From: Mesorhizobium sp. 113-3-3
GTDB taxonomy: Bacteria; Pseudomonadota; Alphaproteobacteria; Rhizobiales; Rhizobiaceae
Assembly: GCF_016756495.1 (NCBI RefSeq)
Contig: NZ_AP023243.1
Span: 3,600,501-3,664,500 of the forward strand
Reading direction: 5' to 3'
Length of the DNA stretch: 64,000 nucleotides
Part shown: piece after piece, positions 37,278 through 46,679 of the stretch
Layout: each line of letters begins with the position of its first letter
How positions within the stretch are numbered: position 1 is the stretch's first letter
The notes under the pieces: generated by a model
The model's input: only the letters and a program-made list of their open reading frames with translations
Told to the model about the DNA's origin: nothing
The model's database searches: none
Translations under genes and position numbers: made by a program

Positions 37278-38135
37278 TCAGGCAGAGCCTGACGGGAACG
37301 ACATGCCGGCCAGATTTCGGGCGAAGGCGGCGGCCTCGTGCGGGTTGACGTCGGCGGCGCGGATCAGATTGTCGAAATGCTGGGTCAGCGCCTGGACCGG
37401 CTGGGTGGCATTCAGCACGACATACATGTCGCCGACATAGATGGCGGCGCGGTAGGGGCCGAAGATGGTGAGCGGGATCGAATAGCGCATGCGGCCGTCA
37501 TAGAGGAACAGCCGGAAGGTCGGATAGAGATCGTCGAGCAGTGTCGCCATATGGGCGAGCTGCTGCTTGCGGTCGGCCTCGGGAAAGCGGTCCCACACGC
37601 CAAGGCCGCGCGCAAAGATCTCCAGCGTGTGGCGCGGCATGCAGACTTCCATGTCGGTTTCCGGGCGCCGGTTGTATTCGATGCGGTACTGCGTCTCGCT
37701 GGCCTGCGCCAGGCGGCTCCTGTTGGTGATGTTGGCCTCGTAGTCGACCAGCGCGCGGGTCCGCAGCAGGTCGGGAATGCCGGCCGGCACGTAGCGGATC
37801 TTGGTGCCTGCTGCCTCCGCGAACCATTTGGCGAGCAGCGTGCGGTCGAAACCGTCGGGTGCTTCCTCGATCTCCAGGCTTTCGCGGATTTCGCCGGTGA
37901 CGCCTTCGTCCTGGCTGAGGCCGAGCAGCCAGTCCAGCGACACCTTGAATTCGGCGGCGATGTTGAGCAGCGTTTCGGCACGCGGCAGGCGCGTCGAGGC
38001 GCCCGACATCAGCTGCGACAGCGCCGAGCGGTCGATGCCGACTGCTGACGCGAATGCCGACTGATTGAGGTCGGAGCGTGTCAGGAGCAGCTTCAGACGC
38101 TCCCGGAAGATTGCTGACAGGTCGCGTTTGTCCAT
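37278..38135 (-). CDS. XRE-family transcriptional regulator with C-terminal sensor domain
   Basis: 285 residues from ATG 38135 (MDKRDLSAIF); the longer frame adds 34 non-family residues. The N-terminal HTH (about 10-75) reads LNQSAFASAVGIDRSALSQL. A long C-terminal domain with Trp/Arg-rich patterns resembles short-chain fatty-acid or acyl-responsive XRE regulators of Rhizobiales (from memory). It is divergent from the desaturase gene, with TTACAATGTGTAA between them. It could also control bmt, located just downstream. Confidence 0.82.
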   Translation of the reverse strand: MDKRDLSAIFRERLKLLLTRSDLNQSAFASAVGIDRSALSQLMSGASTRLPRAETLLNIAAEFKVSLDWLLGLSQDEGVTGEIRESLEIEEAPDGFDRTLLAKWFAEAAGTKIRYVPAGIPDLLRTRALVDYEANITNRSRLAQASETQYRIEYNRRPETDMEVCMPRHTLEIFARGLGVWDRFPEADRKQQLAHMATLLDDLYPTFRLFLYDGRMRYSIPLTIFGPYRAAIYVGDMYVVLNATQPVQALTQHFDNLIRAADVNPHEAAAFARNLAGMSFPSGSA

Positions 38136-38221
38136 CGCCCGGTTCTCCGCATCTTGAGGAAAAATTTGCGCCGAACCGGCCGGGTAGGGCGTCTCGGGCG
38201 TAAATGAATCCCTAAGGCTGT

Positions 38222-38234
38222 TTACAATGTGTAA
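38222..38234. promoter_or_regulatory. TTACA-N3-TGTAA palindrome between XRE and desaturase genes
   Basis: Arms 38222-38226 and 38230-38234, 87 bp before the XRE start and 120 bp before the desaturase start. A candidate XRE operator. Confidence 0.4.
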
Positions 38235-38353
38235 CATGTGCGGTCAGAAATGCGCAATCGCAACATTTTGTATACTTTGTCGCGTTGAGTGGAATCGTTT
38301 CTCCTGACACTATGCTGTCAGGAACCACTGGGGGTTCCGGCGACTGAGGGGCA

Positions 38354-39379
38354 GTGGTCGATAGCATGACAGGCAAGAGCATCAAGCGACGCAACGCAGC
38401 ACCGGCCATCGAGTGGCCGACCGTGGTTCTCGCTTTCTTCTGCTACGGAACATGGCTCGCCACCGGTTTCCTGCTCTGGCCTTCCTATCCCATCGTGGCT
38501 CTCGCTCTCCTCGGCTTTGTCCTGGCCTTGCAGTCGTCGATCATGCACGAAGTGCTGCATGGCCATCCGACGCGCAGCGCGTTGATCAACGAGGCCTTCG
38601 TCTTCCTGCCGATTGGTCTCGTCTGGCCGTTCCGCCGCTTCAAGACGCTGCATCTGCGCCACCATGCCGACGAGCGGCTGACCGATCCGCTCGACGATCC
38701 GGAAAGCTACTATAAGGCGCTGTGGCATCATGACGATTTGCCGCCGACGATGAAGTTCCTGCTCAAGATCAACAACACCATGGCCGGTCGTTTCTTCCTC
38801 GGCCCCTGGCTGTCCTGCGTCGGTTTCTTCATCGACGATTTCAAGCAGATCATGGCCGGCGACAAGGCGATCCGCAAAGCCTGGCTGCTGCATGCGATCG
38901 GCCTCGCCATCGTGGCGCCGATCGTGCAGTTCGGCTTCGGCATTCCGCTGTGGCTCTACATTATGGCGCCGGTCTGGCTCGGCCAGTCGCTGATCGCGAT
39001 CCGCACCTTTGCCGAGCATCAGTGGTCCGAACATCCGGAAGGCCGTACGGTGATCATCGAGCGCTCGCCGCTGTCGTTCCTGTTCCTCAACAACAATCTG
39101 CACTTCGTCCATCACAAGACGCCGACCGTGGCCTGGTACAGGCTGCCGAAACTGTTTCGCGAGCGTCGTGACGAATGGCTGCGGATGAACAATGGCTACG
39201 CCTATCCGAACTACTTCGCGCTGATCAAAGCCTATGCCTTCAAGGCGAAGGAGCCGATCGTACACCCGGTGCTGCGGCGCGCGCCCGAGCACGGCCGGGC
39301 GTTCAAGCCACGGATCCGGGCGCGCAACATCAATGGGCTCGGCACCGCGCCGGTGCCGGCCGAGCCACCCAAGGAATAA
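38354..39379 (+). CDS. Fatty-acid desaturase-like membrane di-iron enzyme
   Basis: 341 residues. Three His boxes, HEVLHGH, HLRHH and HFVHH, bind two irons; four to five membrane helices lie between. GAGGGG precedes GTG 38354; an ATG at 38366 (MTGKSIKR) is an alternative. The family also includes betaine-lipid, ketolase and hydroxylase-like enzymes, so the substrate is open. Divergent from the XRE regulator, which likely controls it. Confidence 0.85.
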   Translation: MVDSMTGKSIKRRNAAPAIEWPTVVLAFFCYGTWLATGFLLWPSYPIVALALLGFVLALQSSIMHEVLHGHPTRSALINEAFVFLPIGLVWPFRRFKTLHLRHHADERLTDPLDDPESYYKALWHHDDLPPTMKFLLKINNTMAGRFFLGPWLSCVGFFIDDFKQIMAGDKAIRKAWLLHAIGLAIVAPIVQFGFGIPLWLYIMAPVWLGQSLIAIRTFAEHQWSEHPEGRTVIIERSPLSFLFLNNNLHFVHHKTPTVAWYRLPKLFRERRDEWLRMNNGYAYPNYFALIKAYAFKAKEPIVHPVLRRAPEHGRAFKPRIRARNINGLGTAPVPAEPPKE

Positions 39380-39470
39380 TTTGGGTATCCCTCGGTTCCG
39401 TGTCGGCCAATTCTGATTGGACGCCGCGTTTTTGCGATCCTTTCTCCAGACGTGATGATTTGATATCGGC

Positions 39471-40298
39471 ATGAGTGAACTGATTGCGGCCCTGCCGATG
39501 TATGACTGGCCCGAAGTGCGCGGCGAGGTCGACGCGCAATGGGCAGGCTTGCGGGACGCCTTCCGGCAAAAGGGAATCGACGCGCCGCAGACCATCGTGC
39601 GCCGCAATGGCGACCTGCCGCCGGTGCCGGGCGGTATTCACGATGCCGAGGGAGCCTTGATCGCTCCGGACCCGGCGACATTGCCGCCGGACGAACTCGA
39701 CTATCACAAGCTCTGGCTGCATCCGGAGCTGCTGTTCGCGCAGACCTGCTGGGGGCCGATGGAACTCGGCCTGTCCAGCCATGTGCAAGTGGTCGGCCAA
39801 CCAAGCTATGACGCCTATGAAGGCGGGCAGGGCGAGCTTTATTCAAGCGCGCTGGTGATGCGGACGGGCGAGGGGCCGGAGGTTCGCTCGCCCGCCGACG
39901 GCAAGGCCTTGCTGCCGCTCGACCTGATGCGGGGTAAGCGCTTCACCTTCAACAGCCTGGATTCGATGTCGGGCACCATCGGGCTGACGCGCGATCTGCA
40001 GGCGGCCGGCGAGAGCCTCGATATCTTTTCCTCGCGCAGCGAAAGCGGTGGCCATCGCGGCTCGATCGTTGCCGTCGCCGAGGGAAGGGCTGACATAGCC
40101 GCAATCGATTGCGAGAGCTGGGCGCTGGCGCAGCGTTTCGAGTCGGCGGCGCGCAAGGTGGCGATCGTCGGCTGGACGGCACGGCGCAAGGGCCTGCCGT
40201 TCATCACCGCAAGGACGACGCCGGAAAAGAGCGTCCGGGCCATGCGCGAAGCCCTTGCCGGGTTAGCCGAGCAGCCTCGTGTCCAACGGGTAGGTTGA
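39471..40298 (+). CDS. PhnD/SsuA-like substrate-binding protein without signal peptide
   Basis: 275 residues beginning MSELIAALPMYDWPE. A periplasmic-binding fold of the PhnD type is suggested by LPMYDW at the start, ETLLFAQTCWG-like WHPELLFAQTCWGP and FNSLDSMSGTIGLTRDL. No signal peptide, lipobox or transmembrane segment is visible, so it is probably cytoplasmic. Its 3' end overlaps the convergent DddP-like gene by 36 bp. A ligand sensor or enzyme-associated binding protein is possible. Confidence 0.72.
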   Translation: MSELIAALPMYDWPEVRGEVDAQWAGLRDAFRQKGIDAPQTIVRRNGDLPPVPGGIHDAEGALIAPDPATLPPDELDYHKLWLHPELLFAQTCWGPMELGLSSHVQVVGQPSYDAYEGGQGELYSSALVMRTGEGPEVRSPADGKALLPLDLMRGKRFTFNSLDSMSGTIGLTRDLQAAGESLDIFSSRSESGGHRGSIVAVAEGRADIAAIDCESWALAQRFESAARKVAIVGWTARRKGLPFITARTTPEKSVRAMREALAGLAEQPRVQRVG

Positions 40299-41618
40299 AA
40301 GCTGCTGGTTGCCGGTCTCGGTGATCAGGATCTGCTCCTCGATCTTGACGCCCTCGCGCCCGCCAAGCCTGCCGATATAGCTTTCCACGCACGCCACCAT
40401 CCCTGCTTCGAGCACGCCGTCGGGCGTGTCCGGCGTCCAGTCGCTGGCATGCGGCAGGGTCGGGTATTCGTCGGCCAGCCCGACGCCGTGGTAGAGCACG
40501 CCGTAGCGTGTCGGGAAGCAATCTCCCGGCGGCACCACCGAGCGTTCGACGAGCTCACGGAACGAGATGCCTGGCTGCATCAATTGCGTGTTGTGTTCGA
40601 TCTGGTCGGCGGCGATGCGGAACAGGTCACGCTGCTCATTGGTCGGCTTGGCGTCGCCGCACAGCCAGGTGCGCGACAGGTCGGCGCAGAAGCCGTAGGG
40701 GCCGATCAGGTCGGTGTCGAAGGCGACGAGGTCGCCGGCCTCGATCACGCGCGACGAGCATTCCTGGAACCACGGATTGGTGCGCGGGCCTGACGCCAGC
40801 AGCCGCGTTTCGATCCATTCGCCGCCGCGCGCAATGTTGCCGCGATGCAGTTCGGCCCAGAGTTCGTTTTCGGAGATGCCCGGCTTCAGCGCCTGTTCCA
40901 TCTCGCCCATCGCCGCCTCGCAAGCGACGATGGCGCGGCGCATGGCGAGGATCTCGTCCGGCGATTTGATCAGCCGCGCATTCTCCATCACCGCTTCGCC
41001 ATTGCCGATGGAGATGCCGAGGCGCGCCAGTTCCTCGACGCCTTCCGGATTGAGGTGGTCGACGGCGATACGGCTGTTGCCGCCGCCATGCTCCCTCACC
41101 AGATCGGCAATGCCGGCGGCCCAGCGGCGGACCTTTTGGTCCGTGAGTTCGCCGCCATAGAGGTACATCCAGGAGACCGCCGGGCGCACCTCGTCGACGA
41201 CGCCGGAATGGTCGGACAGGTGCTCGCAGGAGAAATAATCGAACAGCACCACCGGGCCTTCGGTGGCGACGAAGCAATGCCGCGTCGGGTTGTGCGCCAC
41301 CCACAGCTGCATGTTGGTCGAGTCGGTGGCGTAGCGGATGTTGACGGGGTCGTAGAGCAGGGCGCCGGCATAGCCGCGCCGCTTCAGCTCCGCGCGGATG
41401 CGCTCCAGCCGGTATTTGCGCATCGCCGGAAGATCGGGGGCGGCAATGCCTGCCGCCGCCCATTCCGCTTCAGCCTGAACGCCATAGCCCAGCACATGCT
41501 GGTTGAGCGACGCCGCCTTCTGGCGGGAGCCTTCGCGCAATTCCTCGATCGAGCCGAGCTCGAAAGGCATGATCTTGCGATGGCGGCCGAAACTGCCCTT
41601 TGGCGCCGCGCTGTCCAT
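40263..41618 (-). CDS. M24-family metalloenzyme, DddP (DMSP lyase)-like
   Basis: 451 residues. A creatinase/prolidase-type N-terminal domain and pita-bread C-terminal domain. Strings matching DddP of Roseovarius (from memory) include IRYATDSTNMQLW, EHGGGN and RLLASGPRTNPWFQEC. The metal ligands appear intact: Asp and Asp in FDTDLIG, Asp in CADLSR, His in YHGVGLADE, Glu in CVESY and Glu in KIEEQ. DddP cleaves dimethylsulfoniopropionate to DMS and acrylate. It starts nine bases after the FAD/GcvT gene stop. A related M24 hydrolase acting on another betaine-like substrate cannot be excluded. Confidence 0.8.
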   Translation of the reverse strand: MDSAAPKGSFGRHRKIMPFELGSIEELREGSRQKAASLNQHVLGYGVQAEAEWAAAGIAAPDLPAMRKYRLERIRAELKRRGYAGALLYDPVNIRYATDSTNMQLWVAHNPTRHCFVATEGPVVLFDYFSCEHLSDHSGVVDEVRPAVSWMYLYGGELTDQKVRRWAAGIADLVREHGGGNSRIAVDHLNPEGVEELARLGISIGNGEAVMENARLIKSPDEILAMRRAIVACEAAMGEMEQALKPGISENELWAELHRGNIARGGEWIETRLLASGPRTNPWFQECSSRVIEAGDLVAFDTDLIGPYGFCADLSRTWLCGDAKPTNEQRDLFRIAADQIEHNTQLMQPGISFRELVERSVVPPGDCFPTRYGVLYHGVGLADEYPTLPHASDWTPDTPDGVLEAGMVACVESYIGRLGGREGVKIEEQILITETGNQQLSTYPLDTRLLG

Positions 41619-41627
41619 GGCTAAGCC

Positions 41628-44198
41628 TCAGGTCCGCATCTTCTCGCCGCTCGGGTCGAAAGGCGCCTCGACATTGATGCGGGCCGGACGCCGGTGGCCG
41701 AGGATCTCGATCTCGAACAGGCCGGCGCTTTCGTCCTCGGCCAATGCCGCCGGCACGTAGCCCTGCGCCATCGACTTCTGGACATAGTGGGCATAGCCGC
41801 CCGACGTCACCCAACCGACCACGCGCCAGTCGCCATCGACGATGCCGCGCACGGCGGACGCGCCTTCGGCGGCCTTGGAGCCACGCACTTCCGCGCCCTT
41901 GTCATCGAAGCGCGGCGCGCCATAGCCATGCGGCTTTTCCACCGTGCCGTAGTCCTTGCTGACCTTGGCCCAGATCGGCTCGTCGCCCATCACGTCGGCA
42001 TCGGCGGCGTCGACGATGAAGGAGACGCGACGCAGTTTCGGCCCTTCCGCCTGTTCCTTGGCGGCAGCCTCGCGGCCGATGAAGTCGTTCTTCTCGAGCT
42101 TGATGAAGCGGTCCATCGAGCCTTCGAAAGGCCCGTAGATCGGCCGCAACTCGCGGAACCAGGTCGGGAAGTTCTTTTCCAGGCGCATCGACAGCAAAGC
42201 GCGCATGCCGAAATCGACCAGGCCGAACTCCTCGCCGGCGTCCTTGATCGCCTTGTAGACCAGGCGCTGATAGGCCGGCGCCATCCAGATCTCGTAGCCT
42301 AGATCGCCGGTATAGGTGATGCGGTTGACCATGCAGGGCGCGCCGCCGACCGCCATTTCGCGGAAATCCATGAAGCGGAAGGCTTTGGTCGAGATGTCGA
42401 CATCGACCAGCTTCTGCAAGAGGTCTCGCGATTTCGGTCCGGCGATGGACAGGCCGACCAGCGTCTGGTCGAAGCGGTGGATGCGCACCGAACCGTCCTT
42501 CGGCAGATGCTTCTCGAACCAGCGCATATGGTATTTCTGCGCGGCTGAAGAGCCCCAGATCATGAAGCGGTCTTCGCCAGCCTTGGCGATGGTGAAGTCG
42601 CCGATCAGCTTGCCGAATTCGTTGATCATCGGGGTCAGCACGATGCGCCCGGTCTTCGGCATGCGGTTGGTCATCAGCCGGTTGAGGAACTCTTCCGCGC
42701 CCGGTCCCGACACTTCGTACTTGGCGAAGTTGGCGATCTCGGTGACGCCGACGCGCTCGCGCGTGGCGCGCACTTCCTCGCCGATCGGTCCGAAATCGTT
42801 GGAGCGATGGAAGGAGACGATGTCCTTGGGTTCTTTGCCCTTCGGTGCGAACCACAGCGGGGTTTCCAGACCCCAGCTATCGCCCATGACGGCGTTGTTG
42901 GCGAGCATCGTGTCGTAGAGTGGCGTCGTCTGCGCCGGGCGCGCGGCCGGCAGTTCCTCATTGGGGAAGCGGATGGAGAAGCGGCGCGAATAATTTTCGC
43001 GGACTTTGGCGTTGGTGTAGCGCAGGCCGGCCCATTCGCCGAAGCGGGCGACATCCATGCCCCAGACGTCGAAACCGGGATCGCCATGCACCATCCAGTT
43101 GGACAGCGCCAGGCCAACGCCGCCACCCTGGCTGAAGCCGGCCATGACGGCGCAGGCGCACCAGAAATTGGTCAGGCCCTGCACCGGACCGACCAGCGGA
43201 TTGCCGTCGAGCGCGAAGGTGAAGGGGCCGTTGATGATCTGCTTGATGCCGGCCTTCTCGATGCCGGGGAAATGCTTGAAGCCGATTTCCAGCGACGGCG
43301 CGATGCGGTCGAGATCCGGCGGCAGAAGTTCATGGCCGAAATCCCAGGGCGTATTGACCGGCGACCATGGCTTGCAGGCCTTTTCATAGGTGCCGAGCAG
43401 GATGCCGTTGCGTTCCTGGCGGGTGTAGATCTCGCCCTTGAAGTCGAGCACGCCGATCATTTCGCGGCCGGTCGACTTGTTGAACTCCTCGACCTCCGGC
43501 ATCGGCTCGGTGAGGAGATACATGTGCTCCATGGCCAGCACCGGCAGCTCGACGCCGACCATGCGGCCGATCTCGCGCGCCCACAGGCCGCCGCAATTGA
43601 CGACGTGCTCGGCGTGGACCGTGCCCTGCTCGGTGACGACGTTCCAGGTGCCGTCCGGCTGTTGCGTCAGATCAACGACGCGGTTGCGCAGCACGATCTC
43701 GGCGCCGAGCTTCTTGGCCGCCTTGGAGTAGGCGATGGTGGTGCCGGATGGGTCGAGATGGCCTTCGACCGGATCCCACATGGCGCCGACGAAGTTCTTC
43801 TCGTCCATCAGCGGGAACATCGCCTTGGCTTCGGACGGCGTGATCAGCTCGGTGTCCATGCCGAGATAGCGGCCCTTGGCGTGGGCAAGGCGCAGGAAGT
43901 CCATGCGTTCGGGGGTATCGGCCATCATCACGCCGCCGGTCAGGTGCAGCGAGCAGGACTGGCCCGAGATTTCCTCGATCTCCTTGTAGAGCTGCACGGT
44001 GTAGGCCTGCAGCTTGGCAACGTTGGGGTCGCCGTTCAGCGTATGGAAGCCGCCCGCCGCATGCCAGGACGAGCCGGAGGTCAGTTCCGAGCGTTCGATC
44101 AGCATGATGTCGGTCCAGCCGGCCTTGGCCAGGTGATAGAGCACCGAGCAGCCGACGACGCCGCCGCCGATGACAACCGCTTTTACATGGGATTTCAT
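41628..44198 (-). CDS. FAD-dependent oxidoreductase/GcvT fusion, dimethylglycine-dehydrogenase-like (second copy)
   Basis: 856 residues with DAO, FAO_M-like, GCV_T and GCV_T C-barrel domains. VVIGGGVVGCSVLYHLAKAG (8-27) binds FAD; LTSGSSWHAAGGF near 40-52 is the classical covalent-flavin His context. It delivers a methyl group to THF as methylene-THF. It is in an operon with the DddP-like gene, and its start overlaps a DUF559 gene by 4 bp (ATGA). The substrate may be dimethylglycine or a sulfonium analogue. It differs from the 7490 paralogue in the flavin-site His context and C-terminus. Confidence 0.87.
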   Translation of the reverse strand: MKSHVKAVVIGGGVVGCSVLYHLAKAGWTDIMLIERSELTSGSSWHAAGGFHTLNGDPNVAKLQAYTVQLYKEIEEISGQSCSLHLTGGVMMADTPERMDFLRLAHAKGRYLGMDTELITPSEAKAMFPLMDEKNFVGAMWDPVEGHLDPSGTTIAYSKAAKKLGAEIVLRNRVVDLTQQPDGTWNVVTEQGTVHAEHVVNCGGLWAREIGRMVGVELPVLAMEHMYLLTEPMPEVEEFNKSTGREMIGVLDFKGEIYTRQERNGILLGTYEKACKPWSPVNTPWDFGHELLPPDLDRIAPSLEIGFKHFPGIEKAGIKQIINGPFTFALDGNPLVGPVQGLTNFWCACAVMAGFSQGGGVGLALSNWMVHGDPGFDVWGMDVARFGEWAGLRYTNAKVRENYSRRFSIRFPNEELPAARPAQTTPLYDTMLANNAVMGDSWGLETPLWFAPKGKEPKDIVSFHRSNDFGPIGEEVRATRERVGVTEIANFAKYEVSGPGAEEFLNRLMTNRMPKTGRIVLTPMINEFGKLIGDFTIAKAGEDRFMIWGSSAAQKYHMRWFEKHLPKDGSVRIHRFDQTLVGLSIAGPKSRDLLQKLVDVDISTKAFRFMDFREMAVGGAPCMVNRITYTGDLGYEIWMAPAYQRLVYKAIKDAGEEFGLVDFGMRALLSMRLEKNFPTWFRELRPIYGPFEGSMDRFIKLEKNDFIGREAAAKEQAEGPKLRRVSFIVDAADADVMGDEPIWAKVSKDYGTVEKPHGYGAPRFDDKGAEVRGSKAAEGASAVRGIVDGDWRVVGWVTSGGYAHYVQKSMAQGYVPAALAEDESAGLFEIEILGHRRPARINVEAPFDPSGEKMRT

Positions 44199-44656
44199 GA
44201 AGATAGGTCCGTTTTTAGAGAAATTGAATCGGCTGAGTGCGGCGTGAAGACAAAGCGGAGATCGGAGGCGACCGTGTCTTCAGCCAACCTGCCGTCAAGG
44301 GCGGCAAGAATGGTTTCACAGACGGCAGTACGATTTTTCAGAACTTCATGGTTCCAAAGACGCAGGATCGAATAGCCTTGAGCGCGCATGAAATCGTCGC
44401 GGCGGCGGTCATAGGAACTGTCGGCGTGTTGGTGTCCATCGATTTCGACGATGAGCCATTTTTCGCGGCAGGCGAAGTCAGCAAAAAACGGGCCGATGGA
44501 GAACTGACGTGTGAAGCGATAGCCGCCGAGCCTGCGTCCCTTCAGTTCAAGCCAAAGCAATGCCTCTGCTTGATTGCCCGCTTGCCGAAGGTTGCGCGCT
44601 CGCTCAGTTGTGCCTGTTTTGCGGCGACTGCGCGTTTCATGAACGCCTTCCCCCAC
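44195..44656 (-). CDS. DUF559 (restriction-endonuclease-fold) protein
   Basis: About 153 residues from GTG 44656; the longer open frame runs through a repeat. The DUF559 core is ERARNLRQAGNQAEALLW, then GPFFADFACREKWLIVEIDG (Asp and Glu-x-Asp-like nuclease motif) and YSILRLWNHEVLKN. The family is related to Vsr and other small nucleases and is often found singly in rhizobia. The start codon lies at the edge of an intergenic repeat, so the N-terminus may be repeat-derived. It overlaps the next gene by 4 bp. Confidence 0.75.
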   Translation of the reverse strand: MGEGVHETRSRRKTGTTERARNLRQAGNQAEALLWLELKGRRLGGYRFTRQFSIGPFFADFACREKWLIVEIDGHQHADSSYDRRRDDFMRAQGYSILRLWNHEVLKNRTAVCETILAALDGRLAEDTVASDLRFVFTPHSADSISLKTDLSS

Positions 44657-44790
44657 TCCGTCGCCGCTTCGCGGCGCCACCTCTCCCCCCTCCGGAGGGA
44701 GAGGAAGGGAGCCAGCCGTTGCACGCTCGCGCCTTTCCTCTCCCCCGTCGATCGGGGGAGAGGTGTCGAGCGCAGCTCGACGGAGTGGGG
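44651..44790. repeat. Composite palindromic intergenic repeat around the DUF559 start
   Basis: CCCCACTCCGTC at 44651 and GACGGAGTGGGG ending at 44790 are outer arms, with inner hairpins including one at 44737-44763. This is the kind of repeat common between genes in Mesorhizobium. It fills most of the gap between the DUF559 and second mttB genes. Confidence 0.8.
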
Positions 44791-44845
44791 GTCGACTGTT
44801 CATCAAATCCATTCGAAGGATCAGTTCATCAACAATACAAAACGA

Positions 44846-46423
44846 TCAAAAATCGGTCGGCGCGCCGCCTTCGGCCGTGCGCTTCTGGACGAAATCGTTG
44901 AGCTCCTCGCGGATCGCCGGGTCCATGTAGGGCTCGTCATAGGACGCCAGCCGTTCCTTCCACACCTTGTTGGCCTTTTCCAGCGCCGTCGGCGAGCCGG
45001 CTTCCGCCCAGGTCTCGAAATTGCGCCAGTCGGACAGGATCGGCGAGTAGAAGGCGGTCTTGTAGCGGTCCTGCGTGTGCTGGGTGCCGAAGAAGTGGCC
45101 GCCGGGGCCGACCGACTGGATGGCGTCGAAACCGAGCGCCTCTTCGGACAGGTCGAGCGGGGTGAGGAATTCGGCCACCATCTGCAACAGGTCGATGTCG
45201 AGAATGGTCTTCTCGTAGGAGCAGCGCAGGCCGCCCTCGAGCCAGCCGGCGCCGTGCATCATCAGATTGCCGCCGCCCTGGATGGCGCCCCACAGCGAGA
45301 ATACGCTCTCATAGGCCGCCTGCGCATCGACGGTGTTGGCGGCGCAGGTGTTGGAGGTGCGGTAGGGGATGTTGTAGCGGCGGGCAAGCTGGCCGCCGAC
45401 GAGCTGCGCCTTCATATATTCGGGCGTGCCGAAGGCCGGTGAGCCGGACTTCATGTCGACATTGGAGGTGAAGCCGCCATAGCCGACCGGCGCGCCCTTG
45501 CGCACCATCTGGGCGAAGGCGATGCCGGACAGCGCCTCGGCATTCTGCTGCACCAGCGCGCCGGCGATGGTGACCGGCGCCATGGCGCCCGACAAGGTGA
45601 AGGGCGTGACGACGACGACCTGGCCCTTGCTCGACATCTGGATGATGCCTTCCATCATCGGCACGTCGAGCTTGAGCGGCGAATTGGTGTTGATGATTGT
45701 GAAGACGGACGGCTCCTCGAGCAGTTGCTCGTGGCTGATGCCGCGCGCGATGCGGGCGATCTCGATGCCGTCGACATTGCGCTCCTTGCCGAGCGAATAG
45801 ATGTGGAACACCTTGTCGGTCAGCGTGGCGAGGTCGCGGATGCATTCGAGGTGGCGGACCGACGGATGGATGTCGGTCGGCTCGACCGGATAGCCACCCG
45901 TGCAGTTCAGGATGTTGTGCATCTGCGCCAGGCGCAGGAAGTTGCGGTAGTCAGCCTGGTTGCCGGGTCGGCGGCCGCGATCGATGTCGGAGCAGTTCGG
46001 CGCTGACGCCATCATCGACAGGATCACATTGTTGCCGCCGAAGCGGACATTGTGTGCAGGGTTGCGGGCATGCAGCGTGAATTCCGACGGGCAGTTCGAG
46101 ATCAAATCGAGGATCATGTCGCTGTCGAAGCGCACCCGCTCCGAACCTTCGCGGACATCGGCGCCATGCGCCTTCATGATGCGGCGGGCCTCGTCGTGCA
46201 GAACGTCGACGCCGATTTCCCTGAGCACACGCAAGGAAGCGAGGTGGATCGATTCCAGCTCGTCGTCCGACACCAGCCTGGTCGGCGTCAGCGGATTCTT
46301 CAACTGGCGGAAAGCTGGCTGCTCGAAAGCCGCCGAGCCTCCGGCGCGTTTTCCGGCGCGGCCGCCACGGCGGGCACGGTCGGGCGCCAAAGCCGGTTCT
46401 AGGGGGTGTAAGGCGGCGGTCAT
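44846..46423 (-). CDS. MttB-family (non-pyrrolysine) methyltransferase 2
   Basis: 525 residues from ATG 46423 (MTAALHP); the longer frame adds 26 unlikely residues. MttB landmarks include CTGGYPVEPTDI, INTNSPLKLDVPMM, TPFTLSGAMAPVT and LRCSYEKTILDIDLL. No in-frame UAG. Substrate unknown, in the MtgB-like group. Residues 16-26 hold six Arg/Lys within a Gly/Ala-rich tail, as in MttB 1. No dedicated corrinoid-protein gene lies next to it, so it may share the one at 28500-29198. Confidence 0.9.
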   Translation of the reverse strand: MTAALHPLEPALAPDRARRGGRAGKRAGGSAAFEQPAFRQLKNPLTPTRLVSDDELESIHLASLRVLREIGVDVLHDEARRIMKAHGADVREGSERVRFDSDMILDLISNCPSEFTLHARNPAHNVRFGGNNVILSMMASAPNCSDIDRGRRPGNQADYRNFLRLAQMHNILNCTGGYPVEPTDIHPSVRHLECIRDLATLTDKVFHIYSLGKERNVDGIEIARIARGISHEQLLEEPSVFTIINTNSPLKLDVPMMEGIIQMSSKGQVVVVTPFTLSGAMAPVTIAGALVQQNAEALSGIAFAQMVRKGAPVGYGGFTSNVDMKSGSPAFGTPEYMKAQLVGGQLARRYNIPYRTSNTCAANTVDAQAAYESVFSLWGAIQGGGNLMMHGAGWLEGGLRCSYEKTILDIDLLQMVAEFLTPLDLSEEALGFDAIQSVGPGGHFFGTQHTQDRYKTAFYSPILSDWRNFETWAEAGSPTALEKANKVWKERLASYDEPYMDPAIREELNDFVQKRTAEGGAPTDF

Positions 46424-46514
46424 GATGGTCCTCGTACGATGCGAACAGCGGGCGGCATAATGGACCGGCGGCCAGCCGGCCATTGCGGAGGCGGCGACCA
46501 CTAGGGCGAGGGAA

Positions 46515-46551
46515 GCGACATGCCGGAACGGCAGACGCGTGGCCGCGACAT
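46515..46551. promoter_or_regulatory. GCGACAT direct repeat upstream of the second mttB
   Basis: GCGACAT at 46515-46521 and 46545-46551, 30 bp apart, about 92-128 bp before the gene. The same heptamer occurs at both palindromes before the GlxA-type regulator. Confidence 0.35.
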
Positions 46552-46679
46552 CACCTGATCACCGTGGTGTTGGCGCAAGCGGATTTCGCTTGCCGGCCCT
46601 TTCTTTCCCGGGATTGAACCCGTAGCTAGTGACGCTTGCCGGCGGGAAGGTCAGCCGGCACCTCACCTGGAATGACGCA

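Noticed and set aside
29488..46423. Pyrrolysine-type MttB genes
   Set aside because: Neither mttB reading frame contains an in-frame UAG, and no pylS/pylT-like sequence was seen. They belong to the non-pyrrolysine group.
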